Positions 34,836 to 43,267 of a DNA stretch of 64,000 nt are shown here, piece after piece. Source of the stretch: Yamagishiella unicocca (taxonomy: Eukaryota; Chlorophyta; Chlorophyceae; Chlamydomonadales; Volvocaceae). The number at the start of each line of letters is the position of its first letter. Position 1 is the stretch's first letter. A model generated the notes under the pieces. The model had not been told where the DNA came from, did not search any database, and saw nothing but the letters and a program-made list of their open reading frames with translations. Location of the stretch: contig BDSL01000157.1 in NCBI GenBank assembly GCA_003116995.1, positions 1 to 64,000 of the forward strand, written 5' to 3'. Both the position numbers and the translations under genes were made by a program.

Positions 34836-35060
34836 CGGGTGGGGGTGGTGATGGTGGTGGTGGGAGTGGTGGGGGGGGATGGGTTTTAGGGGGTGGGGTG
34901 ATGGGGGTGATTGTGGTGGGAGTGGTGGGGGGGTTGGGGGGGCTGGGGTGAGTGGGGGGTTGGGTGTGTGTGTGGGGGTGGGGGGGGATGGGGGGGGTGG
35001 GGGGGGTGGCGGGGGGGGGGATGGGGGGGGGAGTGGTGGGGGTGATGGGTGTTGTAGCCC
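34836..35060. repeat. G-rich (TGG/GGGGT)n microsatellite
   Basis: Nearly uninterrupted ggtggtg, gtggggg and ggggggt blocks with almost no C or A. Long G runs on one strand could form quadruplexes. Confidence 0.95.
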
Positions 35061-35559
35061 TCCAGCCCTCTAGGTGCCGGGCAATGGGGTTACACCTCTA
35101 GCCGCCGGGCAATGGGGGTTAGTCCTCGAGTCGATGAGCAACGAGCTTACGCTCGTGTCATCGAGCATTGAGGCTCCCCTAGCCGTCAGGCATTGAGGTG
35201 TCCCTAGCCGACGCGCAATGAGGCCCTTGTGCACTCACCAAGGCAGCACGTAAAAGGGGCCCTTACGTGAGCGTAAGGGTCGGGGCTCATGATCGTTTCA
35301 CGAGTCGTGGCACCTCCCCGCCAGGAGTGTCACTGGTAGGCGACGTGATAGTCCCATCGATTGGAGCTTCCCAACGTGTAACGGACTGTCAGTGACAGGC
35401 CAAGGATCCAAGGACCTTTACGCCTGACAGGTCGCGAATGGCTCTCCGCGATACACCGTGGATTACTATAAGAGCCCCAGAGTTTCTCCAATCGTTAGTT
35501 ATCACTACCACCCTCTGAGACTTTGCCTACAGTTTTCAACCGCCTTCCAACACACGATT
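35061..35559. other. Body of a possible SINE, with short internal repeats
   Basis: The motif gccg.cgggcaatg(a/g)gg recurs about five times between 35070 and 35225 at 30-45 bp spacing. A palindrome, cccttacgtgagcgtaaggg, lies near 35260. No frame of note is present. On the minus strand this follows the tRNA-like segment at 35.6 kb. Confidence 0.45.
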
Positions 35560-35645
35560 ATTGCCTTCTGATACGGGAGTCGAACCCGCAAACGGTCCTC
35601 TTAGGTGGCGGCCCTGGCTAAACGCCCGTGTGCTACCACAGTGGG
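35560..35645 (-). repeat. tRNA-like segment, probable SINE head
   Basis: The minus strand contains gcgggttcgactcccgt, a perfect T-arm with a pol III B box, preceded by about 50 bases with an A-box-like tggtagcacacgg. A 5' acceptor strand matching atcagaagg was not found and the anticodon arm does not fold well, so this is not a functional tRNA gene. It sits between G-rich microsatellites. Confidence 0.45.
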
Positions 35646-35696
35646 AGTGGTAGGGGGGGTTGGGGGGGGTGAACAGGGGTGGTGGGGGGGGGGTGT

Positions 35697-36470
35697 TCGA
35701 GGGAAACCCGTGGATGTCCGAAAAAACCGTTTGAAACAGAAGTTTTGAGATGCATGCTGGAGAACTGGGTTGGGGATACGAAAGCCGAAGGTCGTAGTAT
35801 GACCTTTGGCGGCTAAGCTATATCGGCTACGGAGAGACGCACGGGAGCGAGGACCCTACGCGACGCACGTAAAGTTTTCGCAGAATCGGTTTTGGGCGCT
35901 AGTAGGAAAACTGTGGGATTTGGGGCGCTATGGGAGAGCAACCATCGCGGTCCGGTCCCAGTCCCAGTCCTAGTCGGAGGCCCCGTCCCGACCCGCCCGA
36001 ATACCGACCAGATGCGTGAGGAAGCCGGTCATTACCAGAGGAGGTCCGCTGGCGTCCAGGAGAGCAGGCCGAAGCCGCGCCGCGCCGCCATGGGGACGCG
36101 AAAGCCCAGACGCAGGTCCCGACGCCCGCAGACAAGAACGCAACGACTAGCAAAAAACTACCAGAACAGAGGCCCAACCCAGCGGCGGAACTCACCTGGC
36201 CAGGGCCCAGAGCGGGTGGGGAAAGCGGTCGACGCGAAGCATGCGGGCAGGGGGCAGCAGGGGGCGTTAGAAACAATATCCAGGCGCTGAGCGGGTGGAC
36301 AGGGGTCAAAGCAACGAAGAGGCCCCAGCGGCGCGGCGAAAGAGGCGGAGGCAGGAAAGGGGAGGACGGATATACGGGGAGACGGGTACGACACGGGCTG
36401 GTACGGCGGCATACGGCGTTGGACGGCGGAGGCCTGTACGACGGAGGGAGGAAGTGAGAAAATATGGGGC
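35697..36470 (+). repeat. Dispersed repeat family, copy 2 (longest)
   Basis: Starts agggaaacccgtgga after a G-rich tract, then gagatgcatgctggagaac, tcgtagtatgacctttggcgg, gacccgcccgaataccgacc, ggaactcacctggccagg and gacgcgaagcatgcgg. Each block is found in at least one other copy in the same order. An 87-codon-plus open frame exists but tracks the repeat. Confidence 0.75.
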
Positions 36471-36499
36471 GTGAAGATGCGGGACAGGGGGCAAGGCTA

Positions 36500-36952
36500 G
36501 CAGGCGAGGAGACGGGTGGGGGTGGGGGTGGGGGGGTGGGGGGGTGATGGGTGTGGGGGTGATGAGGGTGGTGGGGTGGTGGTAGTGGTGGGGGTGGGGG
36601 TGGTGGGAGTGGCGGGGTTGGTGGGGCTGGCGGGGTTGGTGGGGTTGGTGGGGTTGGGGTTGGGGTTGGTGGGGGTGTGTGGGGGGGGGATGGGGATGGG
36701 GTGGGGTGGGTGGGGTGGGTGGGGGGGAGTGTGGGGGGGATGGTGGTGGGGTGGGGAGGGTTGGGGTGGGGAGGGTGGTGGGGGTAGGGGTGGTGGGGGT
36801 AGGGGTGGGGGGGGGTGGGGGGTGGGGGGGTGGGGGGTGGGGGGGTGGGGGGTGAATAGTGGGTGTGGGGTTGGGGGGGGTTGGGGTTGGGGTTGGGGGG
36901 GTTGGGGGGTTGGGGGGGATGGTTGGGGTGGTGATGGTGGTGGGGTGGGTGC
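36500..36952. repeat. G-rich (TGG/TTGGGG)n microsatellite
   Basis: About 450 bases of gtggggg, ggttgggg and ggtggtg on the plus strand. The long minus-strand frames across it encode only Pro/Thr/His repeats and are an effect of the simple sequence. Confidence 0.95.
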
Positions 36953-37833
36953 ATGCCGGCACGGCCTGGGCACGCGCACAGCCCCTGCTGCTCCCCACAT
37001 GCATCATGTATGCCCCATTTTTAGCAAGATCGCAACTGCCTACGCGGCACCCATGCATCGCAGCTGTCGTACGCACCTGTCGTACATTCCATCGTGCCAG
37101 CTAGGGTCACATTGAACTGCTGATCTGCGTGCAGTCGACCGCTGCTGTAACACATCATCGGCACACCCCTCAAAATGCATTGATGCAAGATGACGATGTA
37201 TCCCATCCAAACGCGCGCGCACCACAGAATCCATTTGGTATGTATACATCTTGTACGCGGGTTTGTTCCACACGCTGCGCCCGTAATTGAAGATTGTGTT
37301 CGATAGTTAGGTAGATAGATGGCCAAATTCCGCATGCCGCCACAGGTGCGCGTTCCGCGCCTCGCCTATCAGACACGTAGCGAAGGGAGAGGGGCGCGGA
37401 CGGGAGGGCGCAAGGCGTGGATGAGGGCGCGGCGCCTGCAGGGGCCGTCCAAGGGCCGTCAACATTCATTCGGCAGCCTGCACAGCGACCGCATACACGT
37501 GTTGCTGTACGTGTCGTGCGCGTGAACAAAGGCGTCCTGTGCGACAAGCCGGCAGCGCAAACTCGCTTGCGCTGTCGTACAACGCAGGTGGCAACAGGGG
37601 CCGTGGGCGTGGCCGCGGTGTCGGGGACGTGTCAACGGCGGTGGTCGGGGCATGGACCAAGGCCGTGGACCTGGCAACGCTGGTGAACGGGTCCCAATAC
37701 CAGCAGCGCTACTACAACATTCGCACGTACGTCAAGCTCAAGGGTACGTACTTCCAACCCGACCCACGCTACTGCCGACCCGAGGTGCTGCCGACCCGAG
37801 GTGCTGCCCTTCCCTTCCCTCGTCCGCACGCAC
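36953..37833. other. No confirmed gene; weak exon-like stretch
   Basis: Plus-strand 37546-37744 reads GGNRGRGRGRGVGDVSTAVV and then KAVDLATLVNGSQYQQRYYN before a gtacgt donor-like site. It looks coding, but no partner exon was found. The opposite strand of the same stretch is also open (VAWVGLEVRTLELDV) in a phase that would continue the minus-strand exons at 37834-38315, so the strand is unresolved. Confidence 0.35.
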
Positions 37834-38315
37834 CTTGAGGAACTGGTCCAGCTGCCCATCGTCGTTCCGCCGGTACCCGGGCACCAGCCTCGAGGGGTCC
37901 TCTGCGCGCCACACCACACCACACCATGGTCAGCAGACCACGGCCATGTGCGACCAGCGGACTGGGGTTCCTGCAACGTCTGATGGCACCCGTACCGGGA
38001 TGGATAGCTCGCTCCGGGGCGAATTCCAATTTCCGCCTCAGCAGTAACCGTGACCCCGAACAGACGTATGTTCCGCCCCTGCCCTTCCGTTCCTTCGCGA
38101 GCCCCCTATCCCAACACGCATTGGCAGCGGCACTCACCCAGCTCCTCGATCTTGATGTGTCTCCGGTCCGCGCCACGGAAGCGGAAGTCATCCATGGCGT
38201 CGATCATGCCCCCAGGTCCCGCCCGTGCTGCCGCGATCGCGCCGCCGCCGTAGCTCCTGCCGGGCGGCGGGTACACCATGGCGCTCTCCTCCCCCAGGAA
38301 GTCGCTGCCCCGGTC
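37834..38315 (-). CDS. Partial hypothetical gene, two internal exons
   Basis: Minus-strand exon 38315-38138 (DRGSDFLGEESAMVYPPPGR to RRHIKIEEL) follows a cctccgcctcg-repeat polypyrimidine tract ending in CAG and ends G|GTGAGT. Exon 37901-37834 (EDPSRLVPGYRRNDDGQLDQ) begins after GCGCAG and ends AAG|GTGCGT. The split codon joins as Glu and both outer boundaries are phase 0, so the pair agrees. No family is recognised. The first and last exons were not found. An ATG at 38444 is in frame through the tract before the acceptor, but the resulting residues look like an intron. Confidence 0.5.
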
Positions 38316-38970
38316 CTGCGAGGCGGAGGCGAGGCGGAGGCGAGGCGGAGGCGAAACCGGCCCCAAACGCGTGTGGAGACGAGGCGCGGTTGCGCATATA
38401 GGGGCTGGCAATGGTGGTCGGCGGGTTGAGTCGGTGCCAGCCATGGGCTGTACGCAGCGTGTGAGCTATCCCGGCGACGAGCTGCTGGATGGAGTGGGGT
38501 AGGACGGACTTGCCCCGCGAGGGCGGTTGCGGCGGGTGGGGTCCCACCATGCTTGTGGAAACGCGTGAGAAGGGTAGGGTTTTAGGTGTGGGGTGCAGCA
38601 AGGGGTAGTCGGATAAGGTGTGGAGTGCAGCAAGGCGACGACCGGCGTGGCTGTGGCTGAGTGCGTGACTGCGTATTGCGTGCATGGCTTGAACTGGGAT
38701 GTGCCGCCGTAAACAAACGAGGTCGAGGCTGCGGTGCGTGGTGCATGTAGGACGAGGTAACAGCGGGTGCAGTTCAGCACGAGGCAGCCCATTTAAATAA
38801 ACGCGCCCGACCCCTGGCCTGGTGTTCTGATCACCGCCACGTGCGCAACAGGCACGGCCCTAAACCTGATGACGTACGACACAACCGAATCAATACACCC
38901 AGTCCCCCGCCCCTCGCAAATACTACTATTTGGAAAGGTCGTGATTAAAAGTACAATACACGGAATGAAA
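38316..38970. other. No gene recognised
   Basis: Contains the cctccgcctcg tandem tract (38320-38355 on the plus strand as gaggcggaggc) and no other clear feature. The left copy of an 850-bp duplication begins at its right edge. Confidence 0.4.
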
Positions 38971-39820
38971 GGAGGGGCGAGAGGCCAGCAGCCGCAACAC
39001 CTCATCGGCGGGCACCGGCGCCATGATGTACGACCCGCCGTACGACGCAGGCGGCAATAACTTGCAGAACAGACTGAAGGAGTGGACGTACTTGACCCGG
39101 GGCAGGCTGCTGCACGCTGCCCCACCCAGCCTTGCGATGAAGGCGTAGCGAAGGCCCGGAAACCAGTTCCTGGCAACAGCGGTAACATCAACAGCGCCGC
39201 ACATGGCCGTCTGCATCGCCCTGCTGGTTTGCCCAACCGGTTTGCCACCGCGCGAAGCAGCCAGGACGGTAGCGCCCAAGACGCCGCCACGGCATCGCCG
39301 GCATCGTTCCTGACACCCAGCGTGAGGAGGCTCGGCCCAGCTCGGCCCGCCACCGACGCCGCGGACACCACACGGTGAGGGCAGCCCCGACGTCAGCCAC
39401 ACGTCCACCGCCTCCACCAGGCCCAGCAGCGCCAGCAGCTAGCAGCGCCGCGAAGTGGACCCACGGGTCCTCGTTCGCCACCCGGTTGGCCGTCAGCACC
39501 GCCAACCTGCGCACCAGCAGCACTGCCTGTGCGGCTGCCCGGCTGTCACATTACGAAGCAGATGTTGATCCGTCGTGGGAATCTATTCCTTGAATAGTTG
39601 TGAGGTTTGACGACTTGAATAGTCTGCGACGAGGAACTTCATGACTCTGTCGTTCACCGGGTAATTACCCGTAGTCTAACCGTCCAGTGCGCATGCGGCA
39701 CTCCAGTAATCTAAGTAAGGGCGATATGTTAGCCTGAGTACATGCTGAATGCTTAAACAATATAGTCTTCTGTCGCCGTGCCGTGAGCTTCCACAGGCCT
39801 TGTAGTTGGCGCTTCTTGGA
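38971..39820. repeat. 850-bp segmental duplication, left copy
   Basis: Matches 42128-42977 at a fixed offset of 3,157 bp with about five mismatches and no indels noticed. The minus strand holds protein-like runs in more than one frame (LAVLTANRVANEDPWVHFAA, VARNWFPGLRYAFIARLGG, SYIMAPVPADEVLRLLASR), which suggests several exons or a decayed coding region of unknown family. Flanks on both sides are unrelated to those of the right copy. Confidence 0.9.
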
Positions 39821-40824
39821 TTGCTTATAAACCAGGCAACCTTGGTTGAAACCAAAACTTAAATACCACAACCAAACGAGAATGCGATGCCCGCCTGCCT
39901 TCTCTTGCCTGGTGGAAGAAGTAGAAAGGTAGCGTATGACTACTTTTGCATACCTTTCTGCGCTGCCTGCATCTTGCAGCAAGATTGGGAAGGACACTAC
40001 CACTCGATTCTCTCGTGGAGGCGACAGCGGCAGGCTGCTGTGCTGCAGTCAGCGGACGGCCGAAAGGCATTCGACTACCAGCAAGTGGACCTGCTGCGCG
40101 AGGACCTGGCTCTCGGCACAACGACGATGGCAACCAACGGCAACTTCGGGTTTGTGCTGGTTCCAAAGGTTATCAAAGCCACGCTGGTGGCTGCGGACGT
40201 CTGCGTTCGGACAAACCGTGCTTCCACAATCCCCAGCCCAGCGCGCTTCATGGCGGCACGTTGCGAGCCTGCTGCGGTTCGCCGCGCCCTGCCACCCTTG
40301 CACCCTCCACCGCTCGGCCACCTCGTCATGCTACCCCTCGATGGCCTCATTGCAGTCGCTTCAGTCCAACGCGCACGTTGTGTGTACACACGACTGGAGG
40401 GGGCGGGTGCGGAAGGGGGAGCGGGCAGCGGGGGGGGCGTCGGGGTTGACATGCTAGAGGAGCCGCATACCGCCGGATGTGACGCCGGTGTGGGGCTGCC
40501 ATGCAGAGGCTTTCGCGGCCAGGGTACTCGGGTGCGACATGTGTCGTAGAACACACCTGGAGTGGGAACCCTTACCCTTGCGCTTAACGTGCCTGCTTGC
40601 CCTGCGAAGGATCACAGTTGTTAGTGGGGAGCAAGGCCAGAGGGCGCTGCTTTGGGCGGTGGCGTCCGCTTTCTGCACGGGCCTCCATTTCGGCGGACGG
40701 ATCCAAGTGCGATATCGCGCGGATCCAGAGCGTGTTTGGATTCAAGCTCAGAGTTGCGGCGCAGGTACGGCCGGGCAGTGCTGCGCCGGAGTTGGAGTCC
40801 CGGCGGGGGGTGGCCACCGGGGCC
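39821..40824. other. Spacer with a plus-strand protein-like frame
   Basis: Plus frame 39887-40549 (220 codons) includes GRKAFDYQQVDLLREDLALG and NGNFGFVLVPKVIKATLVAA, which read like genuine protein. Splice-like CAG sites lie at its left. No domain or partner exon was found. The right half of the frame (from ~40240) is biased GC text. Confidence 0.3.
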
Positions 40825-41268
40825 CTAGGCGAGGTTGTGGGTGCCGGTACTGCCGTAGGTGGTGGTGGTGTCGGAGAACAGGTCTAGGAAGGTGGTCATG
40901 GTGCGGATGGAGGAATAGTTGGTGCTGAGGAACCGTCCGCCTTGCAGGGGAGGGAGCCCCGGGTGGTCTTGTGTCCACACCCTGCCTATGTCCTCCGCCT
41001 CATCGCCATTTCGCCCACCCTCTCCAAATCCATATCACCACAAAGTAACAACCCAACCGCCGCAACCTCCTCACAGGTCCGTCTCTTGGCGGATCCGTAC
41101 GCCACCCATGGTGCGATCCGTAAGGTCACTCGCTTTGAGTAGCTGCGCTATGCTGTCGTCCTGGTGGGAAGAAACAGGGGGCCGCGGCGCGTTGGGAGGC
41201 AGTGTGTGCGAGCTGGTCCCGGTAAAGTGCTGCCATGGGCCTTGCATATTCCACAGGTTGCAGGGCCG
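40825..41268 (-). CDS. 3' exons of an unidentified gene
   Basis: Exon 41268-41075 (starting RPCNLWNMQGPWQHF, ending GGVRIRQETD plus two bases) follows CCCCAG and ends CT|GTGAGG. The last exon, 40981-40825 (VWTQDHPGLPPLQGG, SSIRTMTTFLDLFS, ending HNLA and TAG), follows GGCAG. The split codon joins as Leu and all phases agree over 350 bases, which is unlikely by chance. No family is recognised and upstream exons were not identified. The right duplication copy lies upstream and might hold them. Confidence 0.5.
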
Positions 41269-41349
41269 CTGGGGACGGCGAGCAGCGACTGGATCGCGGA
41301 GTCACAGCTACTGGAGCTATGAGGTGAGGTGGAGGTGAGGCATGGCTCG

Positions 41350-41667
41350 CTAGCGCGTGGCGTATCTCATCAAACGGTTTTGACAGCTTTGCAAGGCGAG
41401 TTCGAATACGGTACGGGCTATGTGGTCCGAAACAGCACGTGGGACACCCTGCAGCTGTCGCGTGAGTCGGTCCTTACATAGAGCCACCGTGCAGCTGGCA
41501 GGTCCACGGGCATCATCGTTGTCGATACACTGTGCGTTACGACGATGTCCCTGAGTTGCAAGGATTCGACTGGGCAAACGCCAGATGGAAATAAGGTAGT
41601 ATAGGGGATTCCGATTCCACAACAGGATGACGGCGTTTTTTAACGCCATTTCCTCTTGAACATTCAT
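41350..41667 (-). CDS. Hypothetical open frame, 105 codons, weak
   Basis: The minus-strand frame has a balanced composition (KDRLTRQLQGVPRAVSDHIA, FELALQSCQNRLMRYATR) in a somewhat AT-richer patch. It could be a transposon remnant. No domain is recognised and the start is arbitrary. Confidence 0.25.
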   Translation of the reverse strand: MNVQEEMALKNAVILLWNRNPLYYLISIWRLPSRILATQGHRRNAQCIDNDDARGPASCTVALCKDRLTRQLQGVPRAVSDHIARTVFELALQSCQNRLMRYATR

Positions 41668-42127
41668 CGGTACCTAAGGTTTGTGAGGACACTGAGCAGC
41701 CCAGGGACGAAAGGGCAGTCCCATTCCTACTAGTCGAAGATACAGAGACGGCAGCCAGCCTTGCTGCTGTTTACACACGGATTGAGTAACCGCCACTGCC
41801 GCCGCCCCGACCCGGCCGCGCGTCAAGCGCTTCGTCCGCAGGGAGGAGTTGGACGACGGGCAGCTGTTTTTGGAGGTGGTGGAGCGGGTGGGTTGGTGGG
41901 GGACGGCAAGCGGGTGACCCTCAGCAGCGCCCCATCACCTTCCCAATGAGCAACCCCACGCCCAAGATGGAGTGTACGGCAGAGCAGCCGCTGACGTGGG
42001 CGGCTTCCTGGGCCACACCAACACCGTGACGGAGAAGAGGCTGGTGGCGGAGACGCTACTCGACATGACTGGGGAGGACAGCCTGCGCTAGGGTGAAGCG
42101 GCGGGAGGGGGTAGGTAGGGGGGCCAG
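41668..42127 (+). other. Exon-like fragments on the plus strand
   Basis: Near 41820-41888 the plus strand reads RVKRFVRREELDDGQLFLEV before a gtgggt donor-like site. From about 41980 it reads VGGFLGHTNTVTEKRLVAET and ends in TAG at 42089-42091. Both pieces look coding, but no clean splice phase joins them. They may be remnants of a gene 3' end. Confidence 0.3.
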
Positions 42128-42977
42128 GGAGGGGCGAGAGGCCAGCAGCCGCAACACCTCATCGGCGGGCACCGGCGCCATGATGTACGACCCGCCGTAC
42201 GACGCGGGCGGCAATAACTTGCAGAACAGACTGAAGGAGTGGACGTACTTGACCCGGGGCAGGCTGCTGCACGCTGCCCCACCCAGCCTTGCGATGAAGG
42301 CGTAGCAAAGGCCCGGAAACCAGTTCCTGGCAACAGCGGTAACATCAACAGCGCCGCACATGGCCGTCTGCATCGCCCTGCTGGTTTGCCCAACCGGTTT
42401 GCCACCGCGCGAAGCAGCCAGGACGGTAGCGCCCAAGACGCCGCCACGGCATCGCCGGCATCGTTCCTGACACCCAGCGTGAGGAGGCTCGGCCCAGCTC
42501 GGCCCGCCACCGACGCCGCGGACACCACACGGTGAGGGCAGCCCCGACGTCAGCCACACGTCCACCGCCTCCACCAGGCCCAGCAGCGCCAGCAGCTAGC
42601 AGCGCCGCGAAGTGGACCCACGGGTCCTCGTTCGCCACCCGGTTGGCCGTCAGCACCGCCAACCTGCGCACCAGCAGCACTGCCTGTGCGGCTGCCCGGC
42701 TGTCACATTACGAAGCAGATGTTGATCCGTCGTGGGAATCTATGCCTTGAATAGTTGTGAGGTTTGACGACTTGAATAGTCTGCGACGAGGAACTTCATG
42801 ACTCTGTCGTTCACCGGGTAATTACCGGTAGTCTAACCGTCCAGTGCGCATGCGGCACTCCAGTAATCTAAGTAAGGGCGATATGTTAGCCTGAGTACAT
42901 GCTGAATGCTTAAACAATATAGTCTTCTGTCGCCGTGCCGTGAGCTTCCACAGGCCTTGTAGTTGGCGCATCTTGGA
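42128..42977. repeat. 850-bp segmental duplication, right copy
   Basis: Right-hand copy of 38971-39820. Differences include g for a near 42206, a for g near 42305, tatgcc for tattcc near 42744, accggt for acccgt near 42827 and gcatct for gcttct near 42970. Confidence 0.9.
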
Positions 42978-43267
42978 AGACAAAACCGGTGTTTCATGTA
43001 ACATTGTGTAACCGTACGCAAGACGACTACACCGTAACCGTACGCTGTACTACAACGTAACAAGGGCAATCGTCCGCAATGTCTTTGCGTGGATGCTCTT
43101 TCCTAGCCATGCACCGATGCATGGCTACAAATGTGCGCTCGTCCAAGTCGCACGAGCGCTGCCACACAAATCGATATCCTCCGTGCGCTCAAACAGATTA
43201 GGATTTATATATGACTCCAGCCAAGTCTAATAGGAAATTTAAGCTAAGGCCCTTAAATCGCTTGAAA
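42978..43267. other. Likely promoter and 5' UTR of the downstream SDR gene
   Basis: An AT-richer stretch without coding signal. A tatatatg run lies at 43205-43212, about 55 bases before the proposed start codon. Confidence 0.35.

Noticed and set aside
35560..35645. Functional tRNA gene
   Set aside because: Only the T-arm and B box are sound. No matching 5' acceptor strand and no stable anticodon arm were found.
36306..37076. Long minus-strand frame (256 codons) rich in Pro, Thr and His, resembling a wall glycoprotein
   Set aside because: It is a direct translation of the TGG/GGGGT microsatellite. The residues flanking the repeat are unrelated to any protein.
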